Of a stretch of 64,000 nt of DNA, positions 1 through 9,169 are shown piece after piece. The stretch's first letter is position 1, and each line of letters begins with the position of its first letter. The position numbers and the translations under genes are program-made. The notes under the pieces were generated by a model. It worked only from the letters and a program-made list of their open reading frames with translations. It had not been told where the DNA came from and did no database searches. This DNA is from GCA-2737725 sp033763995. Lineage in GTDB: Bacteria > Pseudomonadota > Alphaproteobacteria > Rhodospirillales > Rhodospirillaceae. The stretch lies in contig JANRJL010000032.1 in assembly GCA_033763995.1 (NCBI GenBank), positions 124,001 through 188,000 on the forward strand. Direction: 5' to 3'.

Positions 1-863
1 CCTGGGTGGACCCCGAACACGTGCCGCAGGAGACCATCGAGATCATCCGCTTTGCCTTGGGTCTGCTCGGCAAGGACGAGATCGACGCCATGCTGTCGCA
101 GTCGGTCTATCGCTTCTCGGAGCACTACAAGCGCTGGCACGGCCGGCCCATGAGCGTGTTCGGCAACGGCCCGACGTTGCAGCAGGTGGTCGAGCGCACC
201 GCCGCCGGGGCCTTCGACCCCGGGCCCACCTTGCGCGCGGTGTGCAATTCCACCATCGGCGACAAGAAAGCGCTGGAGGCGCTCAAGCCCGAAATCCTGT
301 TCGCGGGCGATCCGGTGCAGCACAGCGGCGTCTCCACCTATGCGGGCCGCTTCCGCGCCGAGTTGGCCGAGGCGCTCATGGCCGACGAGCGGCGCGTGTT
401 CATCACCCAGCTCGGTTTCGTGCCTTACTTCCAGCAGGCGATTCCGGCCAGCGCGCACCCGCGCATCGTCGGCGTGGGCAACGACCGGCGGCGCGAATTC
501 AACATCGACCTGACGCAGGCGTTTTTCTCGGCGGCCACGGCCAACATATTCACAATGCTGGTCTTGCCGGTGGCCTTCACGCTGTCCAAGCAGGTGGACA
601 TCTACGGCTGCGACGGCCAGGCCTTCGCCCAGGCCACCAAGCCCTGGGGCCACGCCAACGAGGGCGACTACATGAGCAAGATGGCGGTGACGCACCGTCT
701 GCATCCCGGCTTTTGGAACCGCAACTACGCCGAGGAGTTGGCGGCCTATTACGGCGACATGGACGAAATCATCGCCGCCGCCGAGCAAAAGGGGATTCGT
801 GTCCGCAACCTCACGCCGTCCTATGTGCCGGCGCTCGCGAAAAGATTTTCTCCAAACGTCTAG
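1..863 (+). CDS. C-terminal part of a DUF115-like (MptE-like) protein, truncated by the window edge
   Basis: The frame is open from base 3 (a Trp codon precedes the GTG at 6), so the gene starts outside the window; about 287 residues are visible. A VFGNGPTL motif lies near residues 51-58 counted from the GTG. It is followed by a CNST...LKPEILFAGDP stretch (about 80-103) and a VDIYGCDG strand near 200. This order resembles DUF115 / 6-hydroxymethylpterin diphosphokinase MptE-like and sialyltransferase-like proteins of surface glycan pathways, where a GNGPSL loop binds the nucleotide. The assignment is by motif only; substrate unknown. A CMP-sugar synthetase-like gene lies 5.5 kb downstream, which would fit a glycan role but is not in the same operon. 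Confidence 0.5.
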   Translation, partial: WVDPEHVPQETIEIIRFALGLLGKDEIDAMLSQSVYRFSEHYKRWHGRPMSVFGNGPTLQQVVERTAAGAFDPGPTLRAVCNSTIGDKKALEALKPEILFAGDPVQHSGVSTYAGRFRAELAEALMADERRVFITQLGFVPYFQQAIPASAHPRIVGVGNDRRREFNIDLTQAFFSAATANIFTMLVLPVAFTLSKQVDIYGCDGQAFAQATKPWGHANEGDYMSKMAVTHRLHPGFWNRNYAEELAAYYGDMDEIIAAAEQKGIRVRNLTPSYVPALAKRFSPNV

Positions 864-1046
864 GCCGTAAGACAACCGTTGCACATAAGCCACAATCACG
901 CGAAAAAACGCCAGAATCGGTTGCTTTGCCCGGATCAGTTGTACTCAAAACCATCGGATCGATTTAGACGTTGCCCGGGGTCGCGGCGGGCCCAAATGAC
1001 TTGGCGCCGCCGTCGATCATTTCAACCGTTCTTGCAAGGACTCGCC

Positions 1047-3392
1047 ATGACCAAGCGCTCCATGACTCGTTCCGTCTTTATATCCGCGTTGCTGGCCACG
1101 ACCGCATCCCCCGTGGCGTTCGCCCAACAGGGCGGGTCCAGCGCCACCGGCGGCTTGATCGAGGAATTGGTGGTCACGGCGCAAAAGCGCACGGAATCGA
1201 TTCAGGAAGTGCCGATCTCCATCATCGCGCTGTCGGGCGATCAATTGGCGCGCACGGCCATCACCGACATTCTCGCCGTGGCGGGCCGCACGCCGACCCT
1301 GCAATACAGCCAGGCCGGCGGCGAAAGCCAAATCTACATCCGCGGCGTCGGCTCGAACCTCTTGGCGGTGGGCGCCGATCCCAGCGTCGCCATCCACCTG
1401 GACGGCGTTTATTTGGGCCGCCCCAACATGGGCCTCAACCAATTCCTCGACGTGGAACGCGTCGAAGTGCTGCGCGGGCCCCAGGGCACGCTCTATGGCC
1501 GTAACGCCACCGGCGGCTCCATCAACATCATTTCGAAGGCGCCCAGCGACGAGCTGAACGGCTACCTCACCGCCGGCTACGGCGAAGACGACAAGATGGA
1601 GTTGAAGGGCGCGGTGGGCGGACCCATCACAGATACGCTCAGCTACCGCGTCGCCGCGCGCCACGTCGAGGACGATGGCTACGTCAAAAACCTCGACCCC
1701 ACCGGCAGCAAGCTCGACGACCAGAACCTCGATACCGGCCGCGTCGCGCTCAGCCTCACGCCCAGCGACGCCTTCCGCGCCACCGCGACCATGGATTGGA
1801 GCGATTTCAACAACGGCAACACCGCCATTCGCCCCATCGACAACTTGAGCGCGTCGCGGCTGTTGGGCGCGCGCCCGACGTCCAGCATTCTCGAGGAATA
1901 CAACAACCTGCCGACCTTCATGCGCTACGAGACCGGCGGCCCCACCCTGGATATCGAGGCCGACCTGAGCGACAGCGTGATGCTGAAGTCCATCACGGCC
2001 TACAAGACCTTCGACATGGACTTCTACTTCAACACCGACGGCACCGAAGCGGCCGTGACGCGCACCACCGAAACCTTCGATACCGAACAATTCTCGCAGG
2101 AACTGCGCCTGGTGTCGCAAAACACCGAGAACTTCGACTGGATCGTCGGCGGCTATTATCTGAAAGAAGACAAGGAAGGCGCGCTCGGCCTGGTGCGCGA
2201 GAACCTGCGCAACGCCGTCACTGGTGCTGCGCTTCCGCTCGGCACGTTCATCATTCCCGCCGAGAACGACACGGAAGCCTACGCCGCCTTCGCCCAGGCC
2301 GGCTACCGCCTCAGCGAGCAGGTGAAAATCACGGCGGGCATTCGCTACAGCGACGAGAAGAAAACGGACTTCAACCAACAGATCAACATCTTCGTCGGGC
2401 CCACGGCCACGGCGGCGCAAGTGAGCCAGGGCCTGTTCGGCGGGCTCAATCTGGCGAACTTCACGCCGGCGCTGACGCGCCGCGACAGCCGCTCGTGGGA
2501 CGCGGTCACGCCCAAGTTCGGCATCGACTGGACGCCCAGCGACAACGTGCTGGTCTATGCGGCGGCCACGCGCGGCTTCAAGTCGGGCGGCTACAACAGC
2601 TACCAGCCCTCCAACCCGGTGTTCGAGCCCGAGTTCATTTGGTCCTACACGGTGGGCGCCAAGACCGACTGGATGGACGGCAAGCTGCGCCTCAACGCCG
2701 AGGCGTTCTACTACGACTACAGCGACCTGCAGGTGACGACGATCCTCAACGCGCTGACCTTGGTGGCCAACGCCGCCCAGGCCGAAGTGAAGGGCATCGA
2801 CGTCGAACTGACCGCGCAGCCGGTGGAGCCGTTCACCTACGGCGTCTCGGCGAGCGTCCTTGACGCGACTTACGACTCGTTCTCGGCGCCCTACGGCGTG
2901 TGCTCGCCGCTGGTGTTGACCAATGCCACCTGCGCCGGCCGCACCGCCGGTCAGGTGCGTTTGATCAATGCCGCCGGCAACCGCCTCAACAACGCGCCCA
3001 AGTTCAAGGCCACCACCTTCGGCGAATACGTCGCCGACATGGGCACCTCGGGCACGCTGACGGTCTTCGGCCAGCTCAGCCACACCGGGGCGATCTACTT
3101 CAACGCCGCCAACGACCCCAACGCGCGGCAGAAGTCCTACACGCTGCTCGACGGCCGCATCGCCTGGACGCCGTCCAACGCCAACTTCGAGATCGCGCTG
3201 TACGGCAAGAACCTGACGGAAGAGGAATACTTCCACAACATCGTGCAATTCACCTCCACGTCGCTGCCGCCGCCGGCCGCGGCCCTGCCCAACGCGGGCG
3301 TGGTGGTCACCGATCCGTTCTCCATCGGCCATGCGCTGGGTTACCCCGCGCCCGGCCGCCAGTGGGGCATCGAGGCGACCTACCGCTTCTAA
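1047..3392 (+). CDS. TonB-dependent outer-membrane receptor
   Basis: A 781-residue protein that should form a 22-strand outer-membrane barrel importing a ligand with TonB energy. I chose the ATG at 1047 because it follows an AAGGA (1036-1040) and gives a clean signal peptide (basic start, hydrophobic core, cleavage near AFAQQ); the frame is open further upstream to 879 but that stretch lacks these features. The plug domain shows IEELVVTAQKR at its start and VERVEVLRGPQGTLYGRNATGG, the canonical plug motif. The protein ends in YRF, the aromatic C-terminus used by the BAM complex. It is of the sphingomonad/caulobacter type often linked to aromatic or sugar uptake. No FecR/sigma pair is next to it, and the ligand cannot be read from sequence. 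Confidence 0.93.
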   Translation: MTKRSMTRSVFISALLATTASPVAFAQQGGSSATGGLIEELVVTAQKRTESIQEVPISIIALSGDQLARTAITDILAVAGRTPTLQYSQAGGESQIYIRGVGSNLLAVGADPSVAIHLDGVYLGRPNMGLNQFLDVERVEVLRGPQGTLYGRNATGGSINIISKAPSDELNGYLTAGYGEDDKMELKGAVGGPITDTLSYRVAARHVEDDGYVKNLDPTGSKLDDQNLDTGRVALSLTPSDAFRATATMDWSDFNNGNTAIRPIDNLSASRLLGARPTSSILEEYNNLPTFMRYETGGPTLDIEADLSDSVMLKSITAYKTFDMDFYFNTDGTEAAVTRTTETFDTEQFSQELRLVSQNTENFDWIVGGYYLKEDKEGALGLVRENLRNAVTGAALPLGTFIIPAENDTEAYAAFAQAGYRLSEQVKITAGIRYSDEKKTDFNQQINIFVGPTATAAQVSQGLFGGLNLANFTPALTRRDSRSWDAVTPKFGIDWTPSDNVLVYAAATRGFKSGGYNSYQPSNPVFEPEFIWSYTVGAKTDWMDGKLRLNAEAFYYDYSDLQVTTILNALTLVANAAQAEVKGIDVELTAQPVEPFTYGVSASVLDATYDSFSAPYGVCSPLVLTNATCAGRTAGQVRLINAAGNRLNNAPKFKATTFGEYVADMGTSGTLTVFGQLSHTGAIYFNAANDPNARQKSYTLLDGRIAWTPSNANFEIALYGKNLTEEEYFHNIVQFTSTSLPPPAAALPNAGVVVTDPFSIGHALGYPAPGRQWGIEATYRF

Positions 3393-3412
3393 GCAAGCGA
3401 TCTTCGTGAACG

Positions 3413-3442
3413 AAAAGGGGCCCGCACGCGGGCCCCTTTTTT
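3413..3442 (+). terminator. Rho-independent terminator of the TonB receptor gene
   Basis: A perfect 9-bp stem, GGGGCCCGC (3417-3425) with GCGGGCCCC (3428-3436), is preceded by AAAA and followed by six T. It lies 20 bases after the receptor stop. Confidence 0.9.
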
Positions 3443-3490
3443 GTTCACGAATTGCCAGCAATGACCATCACTTGAGAAGTAAAATGAGAT

Positions 3491-3577
3491 GTCACCCTGG
3501 GATTCATTCCCAGGGTCCAGAGTTTGTTGTTTTCAAAATGAAGACCTCTGGATCCTGGGCACAAGGCCCAGGACGAC
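3491..3577. repeat. Dispersed two-hairpin repeat, family 1, copy 1
   Basis: An 87-bp element bounded by GTCAC and GACGAC. It holds hairpin 1, CCCTGGG (3495-3501)/CCCAGGG (3509-3515), and hairpin 2, TCCTGGGC (3553-3560)/GCCCAGGA (3566-3573). Related copies are at 20421-20510 and 29401-29489. This copy sits between two convergent genes. Confidence 0.85.
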
Positions 3578-3633
3578 AGCGGTGTCGTTACGGGGCCATT
3601 GGTTTCCGACTCGAGTGTAGTCTGGTGTCGCTC

Positions 3634-6249
3634 CTAGATCGCCAAGCTCTTGCTCGCCAGTTCGAAGACGTCGCGTGACAGGTTGGGCGCGGCCAGAATG
3701 CGATCCAGCGCGGCCTTCATCTTGGTCTGGCGCGCGGCGTCGAAGCGCTTCCAGCGGCCCAGCGGCGCCACCAGGCGCGCGGCGGTCTGCGGGTTGAAGC
3801 CGTCGACGGTGACGATCTGCTCGGCGAGAAAATCGTAGCCTGAGCCGTCGAGCGCGTGGAAGTGCACCGGATTGCGCGTCGAGAAGGCGCCGATGAGGGC
3901 CCGGATGCGGTTGGGGTTCTTGGGTTCGTAGCTGGGATGCGCGAGCAGCCCGCGCACGACGCCCAAGGTGCTGGGCAGCGCGCTGGTCGCCTGCACGCTC
4001 AGCCACTTGTCCAGCACCACCGCGTCGTCCTTGAAGCGGGCATGAAACGCCGCCAGCGCCTGGCCGCGCGCGGGCGTGTCGATGTCGGCCAGGGCAGCGA
4101 GGGCGGCCATGCGGTCGGTCATGTTATCGGCGCCGTCGAACTGCGCCTTCGTGAGCGCGATCGTTTCGGGCGTGCCCAACGCGGCGAGATAGGACAAGGC
4201 GCAATTTTTCAAGGCGCGTCGGCCCGCGCTGGCGGCATCGGGGGTGAAGGCCCCGCCGTCGCGCCGTGACGCATAGAGGTTCCGCAGCGCGGCGTGATGG
4301 CGCGACGCAATCGCTTTCTTCAAGGCCTCGCGCGCGCCGTGAATGCGTTCGGGGTCTTCGATACTCACGCGATTGGCGAGATCGTCATGGCCGGGCAGGG
4401 CCATGAGCCAGGCGCGATAGGCGTCGTCGATGGCGTCGTCGGCGATGATGGCGCCCATGGCGTTCAGAAACGCGGCGTCGGCCGCCGTGCCGTCCAGGAT
4501 CACGTTGCCAGCGTAGTCCTGCTTGGCCTGCCAGCGGTTGAAGCTGTCGGACTCATGGGCCATGAGGAAAGCGCGGTCGGCGTCCGTCAGGTCCGAAACC
4601 ACCGTCACGGGGGCTGAGAAATTGCGGTTGAGCGAGGGCAGGGCCCCGGGCGGAATGTTCTCGAACACGAATTGTTGCGAGGGCTGGCGCAGTTCCAGCA
4701 GCGTGGTCGGCGTCACGTCCTGGCCATTCTTCCCCACGAAGCCCACGGCGAAGGGAATGTGCAGCGGCTGCTTCACCGGCTGGCCCGGCGTCGGCGCGAG
4801 GGTTTGCGTGAGCGTCAGCGTGGTGCGGTTGGTGGCGGGGTCGTGCGCGCCCTGGGCCGTGACCGTGGGCGTGCCGGCCTGGCGGTACCACAGCTTGAAC
4901 TGCGTCAGGTCGCGGCCGCTGGCGTCCTCCATGCAGGCCACGAAATCTTCACACGTGACGGCCTGGCCGTCGTGGCGCTGGAAGTAAAGATCGAGCGCCT
5001 TGCGATACAACTCCGGCCCCAGCAGCGTGTGCTGCATGCGGATCACTTCCGCGCCCTTCTCATAGACCGTCGCGGTGTAGAAGTTGTTGATCTCGATGTA
5101 GCTCTCGGGCCGCACGGGATGGGCCAGCGGCCCGGCGTCCTCCGGGAACTGGCGCGCGCGCAAGGTATCGACGTCGTCGATGCGCCGCACCGCCTTGTTG
5201 CGCACGTCCTCGGAGAACTGCTGATCGCGAAAGACCGTGAGCCCTTCCTTGAGGCTCAGTTGGAACCATTCGCGGCAGGTAACGCGGTCGCCGGTCCAGT
5301 TATGGAAATACTCGTGGGCGACGATGCTCTCGATCATCTCGTAGTCGACATCCGTGGCCGTCTCGGCGTCGGCGAGGATGTATTTATCGTTGAAAATGTT
5401 GAGGCCCTTGTTCTCCATGGCCCCCATGTTGAAATCGCTGACGGCGACGATGTTGAACACGTCCAAGTCGTACTCGCGGCCGTATTTTTCCTCGTCCCAC
5501 TTCATCGAACGCTTGAGCGCGTCCATGGCGTAGCGGGCGCGGGGCTCCTTGCCGTGCTCGACATAAATCTTCAGCGCCACCTTGCGCCCACTCATGGTGA
5601 CGAACGTGTCGGCGATGTGGCCCAAGTCGCCCGCCACCAGCGCGAACAGATAACAGGGCTTGGGATAGGGGTCGTCCCACACGGCGCTGTGGCGGTCCTT
5701 GGCCTCGTCGCGAAACTCGACGGGGTTGCCGTTGCTGAGCAGCACCGGGCAGGTGGATTTAGGTGCTGTTAAAGTGACGCGAAAGCGCGTCATGACATCG
5801 GGCCGGTCCTGGAAATAGGTGATGCGGCGGAAGCCCTCGGCCTCGCACTGCGTCGTGAACTTGCCGCGCGAGACGTAAAGCCCTTCCAGCGCCGTGTTGG
5901 CCGTGGGGTTCACCTCCGTCACGACCTTGAGCGTGAAAGTCGCCGGCGGCACGGCAATGGTGAGCCCGCGCTCCGTGAGCGTGTAATCCTTGCCCTCGAT
6001 CAAGTCCTTGTCGTCCATCTGCACGAACAGCAGGTTCATCTTCTCGCCGTCGAGCACGAGGGCCTTCACGCCCGCCGCACGGTCGTGATGGGCCTCATAG
6101 CGAGTGACGGCCGTGACGCGCGTGGCGGTGGGGTGCAGGTCGAAGGCCAAGTCGATGTGCGTCGCCAAATAGGGCGGCGGCGTGTAATCGGCGAGTCGGA
6201 TGGTGGCCGGGGCGGCGGTATTGGCGGCGGCAAGACTATTGTCGGGCAT
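3634..6249 (-). CDS. pepN: Aminopeptidase N (M1 metallopeptidase)
   Basis: An 871-residue cytoplasmic zinc aminopeptidase, practically the length of E. coli PepN (870). It removes N-terminal residues from peptides in protein turnover. The exopeptidase motif GAMEN is at residues 276-280, the zinc-binding HEYFH at 312-316 and the third zinc ligand E335 in LKEGLT, so the active site is complete. There is no signal peptide, as expected. It is transcribed divergently from the NeuA-RraA-like gene, with a candidate promoter at 6285-6312. Confidence 0.97.
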   Translation of the reverse strand: MPDNSLAAANTAAPATIRLADYTPPPYLATHIDLAFDLHPTATRVTAVTRYEAHHDRAAGVKALVLDGEKMNLLFVQMDDKDLIEGKDYTLTERGLTIAVPPATFTLKVVTEVNPTANTALEGLYVSRGKFTTQCEAEGFRRITYFQDRPDVMTRFRVTLTAPKSTCPVLLSNGNPVEFRDEAKDRHSAVWDDPYPKPCYLFALVAGDLGHIADTFVTMSGRKVALKIYVEHGKEPRARYAMDALKRSMKWDEEKYGREYDLDVFNIVAVSDFNMGAMENKGLNIFNDKYILADAETATDVDYEMIESIVAHEYFHNWTGDRVTCREWFQLSLKEGLTVFRDQQFSEDVRNKAVRRIDDVDTLRARQFPEDAGPLAHPVRPESYIEINNFYTATVYEKGAEVIRMQHTLLGPELYRKALDLYFQRHDGQAVTCEDFVACMEDASGRDLTQFKLWYRQAGTPTVTAQGAHDPATNRTTLTLTQTLAPTPGQPVKQPLHIPFAVGFVGKNGQDVTPTTLLELRQPSQQFVFENIPPGALPSLNRNFSAPVTVVSDLTDADRAFLMAHESDSFNRWQAKQDYAGNVILDGTAADAAFLNAMGAIIADDAIDDAYRAWLMALPGHDDLANRVSIEDPERIHGAREALKKAIASRHHAALRNLYASRRDGGAFTPDAASAGRRALKNCALSYLAALGTPETIALTKAQFDGADNMTDRMAALAALADIDTPARGQALAAFHARFKDDAVVLDKWLSVQATSALPSTLGVVRGLLAHPSYEPKNPNRIRALIGAFSTRNPVHFHALDGSGYDFLAEQIVTVDGFNPQTAARLVAPLGRWKRFDAARQTKMKAALDRILAAPNLSRDVFELASKSLAI

Positions 6250-6284
6250 GGGCGCGAGTGAACCAAAGAGTGAGTAAAGCCACT

Positions 6285-6312
6285 CTTATATAGGAACGCC
6301 ATCCCCCGCCAA
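6285..6312 (-). promoter_or_regulatory. Candidate sigma-70-type promoter of pepN
   Basis: On the minus strand TTGGCG (6307-6312) is followed after 16 bases by TATAAG (6285-6290), about 35 bases before the pepN ATG. The motifs match the consensus well for such GC-rich DNA; no start-site data are available. Confidence 0.4.
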
Positions 6313-6427
6313 GGCGGCGCCGCGTCGCCCGAACCGGGGCCCGTTTCCTCACTTTTCCTTAACCCGTCGACCCTAGGCTAAGTGCGTATAAGTCTGTCTA
6401 GCGCCCACGTGAGGCGAGGGGTTTTCC

Positions 6428-7726
6428 ATGCGCGTCGTTGCGTTCGTGCCGGCCAAGGGCGAGTCCAGCCGCATCGCCAACAAGAACACCGTCATCCTCG
6501 ACGGCGAGTATCTGTTCAAGCGCAAGCTGCGCCAGTTGCTCGAGTGCGAGGAAATCGACGACGTCTACCTCGACACCGAAAGCGAGCGCATGATCGAACT
6601 GGCGGCCGACCTGCCGGTGAAGGTGCTGCGCCGCGACCCGACGTTGGCCTCCAACAAGACCGACGGCCATGAGCTGTTCGCCAATCAGGCGCGGCAGGTG
6701 AAGGCCGACATTTACATCCAAAGCCTGTGCACCAGCCCGTTTATCGATGCGAACACGCTGGGCCGCGCGCTCAAGGCGCTCAAATCCAAACCAAATGCCG
6801 ACTCCCTCGTCGCCGTGCAGAAGCGCAAGCAATACACCTGGAGCAAGGGCAAGCCCAACTACGGCACCGGGCGGATTCCCAACTCGGTCGATTTGCCCGA
6901 CAGCATCGTCGAGTCCATGGGCCTCTACATGGTCCGCCGCAAGCCCGGCGCCAAGGCGCCGACGCGCCGCTTCGGCGACAAGCCGATTTTGTTCGAGATC
7001 ACCGACGAAGAAGCCGTGGACGTGAACTGGCCCGAGGACCTGGCGCTCGCCGAGCGCATCTGTGCGGGCTACCGCGCCGTGCATAACGCCGCGCTCGACG
7101 CCATTCGCCCGCATCTGTGCGCCTCGCTGCTGTCCGACATCTGCAAGGAGCGCGGCCTCAAGGCGCTGCTGCCGCCGGGCTTCAAGCGCATCTCGGGGCG
7201 CAGCACGCTGGGCGTGGCGAAGACGTTGGAACTGCGCCGCCTCAAAAAAGGCGACGACTGGAAGGGCATTTACACCGCGCTGGGCACCTACAACTTCATC
7301 CGTCCCGGCGATGTGATCGTGGTCAACAATCACGTCAAGGACAAGGCCTACTTCGGCGACCTGAACGCCAACATCGCCGTGCGCTCCGGCGCCGTGGGCG
7401 CGGTGGTGGACAGCTACACCCGCGATTCGGCCGAGCTCAACGGCCTGGAATTCTCGGTGTTCGCCCAAGGCATCAACTGCGACGACATCAAGTACGAAGG
7501 CACCGTGCACGCCATGAACAAGCCGATCAAGATCGGCGACGTGGTCATCAACAACGGCGATTACATCTACGCCGACGACGACGGCGTGCTGGCGATTCCG
7601 AAAGCGCTGTGGCCCTCGGTCCGCGACGAGGCGCTCGCGACGCTGAAGAAAGAGTTCGACATCCGCTACGCCATCATGCGCGGCGAGGACGTGGCCAAGG
7701 TGCTCAACGTTCACGGGGCGTTTTGA
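6428..7726 (+). CDS. Fusion of a CMP-sialate synthetase-like domain with an RraA-like domain
   Basis: A 432-residue two-domain protein. Residues 1 to about 215 form a NeuA/KdsB-type cytidylyltransferase fold: PAKGESSRIANKN (8-20) is the CTP-binding loop, and the IYIQSLCTSPF stretch (95-105) matches the family's Q-x-x-x-TSP region. Residues about 225-432 resemble RraA / HMG aldolase-like proteins, with G310-D311 and R332-D333 in the positions of the conserved G-x-L...R-D motif that binds pyruvate-like acids. NeuA activates sialic or related nonulosonic acids with CTP; RraA-like proteins act as metal-dependent aldolases/decarboxylases or RNase E inhibitors. A joint role in nonulosonic acid metabolism is my inference. 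The start follows GGCGAGGGG. Confidence 0.8.
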   Translation: MRVVAFVPAKGESSRIANKNTVILDGEYLFKRKLRQLLECEEIDDVYLDTESERMIELAADLPVKVLRRDPTLASNKTDGHELFANQARQVKADIYIQSLCTSPFIDANTLGRALKALKSKPNADSLVAVQKRKQYTWSKGKPNYGTGRIPNSVDLPDSIVESMGLYMVRRKPGAKAPTRRFGDKPILFEITDEEAVDVNWPEDLALAERICAGYRAVHNAALDAIRPHLCASLLSDICKERGLKALLPPGFKRISGRSTLGVAKTLELRRLKKGDDWKGIYTALGTYNFIRPGDVIVVNNHVKDKAYFGDLNANIAVRSGAVGAVVDSYTRDSAELNGLEFSVFAQGINCDDIKYEGTVHAMNKPIKIGDVVINNGDYIYADDDGVLAIPKALWPSVRDEALATLKKEFDIRYAIMRGEDVAKVLNVHGAF

Positions 7727-7742
7727 GGGCGGGCGTTTCGCC

Positions 7743-8600
7743 TCACGCCCCGTCCTGCACGAACGGTTGCCCCGCGCGGCGGGCGGCGTCGGCGCGGGCG
7801 AGTTCTTTGCCCAGGTAGGCGGCGTGGTCGAGCTTGGTCACCCAGCCGTTCTGGATCAGCGTCCAATACACCGTGCGCGCGTCGGGGCCCTCGATGGTGC
7901 GCACCAGCCGGTCCTTGTAGTCGTAGTGCTCGACATAGAGGCAGTCTTCGCGCGACGCGATGACGAAATAACCGCCCTTGTCGAGCTTGATGCGCTCCGG
8001 CGCCGGCGCGGTGGCCACCACATGCGGCGTGATCTCGCCCACGGGCGGGATCGGCACGTCGAGCGCCGGCACGGCGGCGCGCGGGGCCCGCGCGGCCAGC
8101 TCGGCCACGGTCGCGGCGATGCGCGCCACGTCGATGCAGCCGATCAGGTTGACCGGCTCCACTTGGCGGCGAAACGCCTCCACCTCGGCGGGCGCCAAGT
8201 TGGGCAGTTGCGGGCGCATGCCCGGGGCGCCCGGAATCTTCTTCTGGCCGTCGATGCCGTTCTTGAAGAGCGCGAGGAAGGTGCCGCCGGTCAGGTGCTT
8301 GGGCGGCTCGGCGCCGGCGCAGACGAAATAGCGGATGGCGGGATTGGAAATGACATTGCGGATGATTTTTTCGATGCCGATGTTCTCGGTCTCGACCTTG
8401 CCGACGATGCACAGGCCGTTCGGTTTGGCCCCGGCGATCTCGTCGGCCAGCGCCACGCTGCCGAGCGTGGTCACCGCCACCGGCGCGGCGGCGTCGAGCA
8501 CGTGATACGTACCTGGTACGTAAGGCCAGGCGGCGCGCTTGGCCTTGGTGGTGGCGAAGGTGCGCGACAGAAAGAACCCGAAATCCTCCATCTTGCCCAT
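7743..8600 (-). CDS. MtrA-like / DUF4346 protein
   Basis: A 285-residue soluble protein. Residues about 30-175 match the family of tetrahydromethanopterin S-methyltransferase subunit A (MtrA): GLCIVGKVETENIGIEKII, ISNPAIRYFVCAG and FRRQVEPVNLIG are hallmark stretches. Residues about 200-275 resemble DUF4346 (FVIASREDCLYVEHYDY...IQNGWVTKLDHAAYLGKEL), a domain usually fused to MtrA-like or thymidylate-synthase-like proteins. MtrA of methanogens carries a corrinoid that shuttles methyl groups; here no other Mtr or methanogenesis gene is present, so a C1/corrinoid methyl carrier role is only a possibility. It lies 7 bases after a small membrane-protein gene, likely in the same operon. Codons for YVPGTY overlap a palindrome seen again at 43.5 kb. 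Confidence 0.8.
   Translation of the reverse strand: MGKMEDFGFFLSRTFATTKAKRAAWPYVPGTYHVLDAAAPVAVTTLGSVALADEIAGAKPNGLCIVGKVETENIGIEKIIRNVISNPAIRYFVCAGAEPPKHLTGGTFLALFKNGIDGQKKIPGAPGMRPQLPNLAPAEVEAFRRQVEPVNLIGCIDVARIAATVAELAARAPRAAVPALDVPIPPVGEITPHVVATAPAPERIKLDKGGYFVIASREDCLYVEHYDYKDRLVRTIEGPDARTVYWTLIQNGWVTKLDHAAYLGKELARADAARRAGQPFVQDGA
8506..8522. repeat. Palindrome TACGTACCTGGTACGTA, copy 1 (inside a gene)
   Basis: A 17-base near-perfect palindrome inside the MtrA-like gene. An identical 17-mer, with one extra matching base on the right, occurs in the intergenic array near 43490-43506. Confidence 0.6.
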
Positions 8601-8607
8601 GGCAGCC

Positions 8608-9063
8608 TCACGCGGCCTTGACGCGATGGCGATAAGTCACGTTCACCCGCTTGGACAGCAGCACGTAGCCGATGAAGATCGCGCCAATAACCAAGTGATT
8701 GCCGCTCACCGCCATCACCTTGACCGGGTTGATGTCCATCAGCAGCGCCACCGCCAAGGGGCGCGCCAGCGCGTACACCGCGAAACCGACCAGCGCGGCG
8801 GTCGGCATCGCCGGGTGCTTGAGCGGGGCCAGCACCAGGAAAGGCAACAGGGCGATGGTCTGCACGACCATGACCTGGCGCGCCATGGCCACTTGGGCCT
8901 CGGTCTCGAACATGATCAGCATCATCGCGTCGCCACCCGCGAGGTTGCGCAGGTTCATCGCCAGCAGCAGCAGCGCAAGGACATAGACGGCGATCATCCA
9001 GCCGCCGAAACCGTACAGCCGGTGGGCGCGCGCCTCGTCCGTCGTCAGCGAGGTCCATGTCAT
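8608..9063 (-). CDS. Small multi-pass membrane protein, DUF2569-like
   Basis: A 151-residue protein with about four hydrophobic segments. The ATG at 9063 is preferred over an upstream in-frame start at 9108 because GGGAGGGA precedes it. The N-terminal LYGFGGWM followed by a membrane segment resembles DUF2569 proteins (typically GxGGWL). Function unknown. It sits immediately upstream of the MtrA-like gene, so it may anchor or serve that protein. Confidence 0.65.
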   Translation of the reverse strand: MTWTSLTTDEARAHRLYGFGGWMIAVYVLALLLLAMNLRNLAGGDAMMLIMFETEAQVAMARQVMVVQTIALLPFLVLAPLKHPAMPTAALVGFAVYALARPLAVALLMDINPVKVMAVSGNHLVIGAIFIGYVLLSKRVNVTYRHRVKAA

Positions 9064-9169
9064 GACCAGTCTCCCTCCCGTGTCCCAATCGCGGCGCCAC
9101 ACTAGCACAGGCGCGTGGGAAGCGCAGGCCGTCGGTCGCGCGCGGGCGGACGGCGCGGCCGGTTTTTGT

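Noticed and set aside
879..1046. Upstream extension of the TonB receptor
   Set aside because: The signal peptide and Shine-Dalgarno fit the ATG at 1047; the extension is not signal-like.
3491..3577. Family 1 repeat as a plain transcription terminator
   Set aside because: It lacks a T run, occurs in convergent, tandem and same-strand settings, and at copy 1 a normal terminator already precedes it.
7743..8600. Methanogenesis gene
   Set aside because: MtrA similarity is real, but no other mtr, mcr or related gene is present and the rest of the window is alphaproteobacterial.
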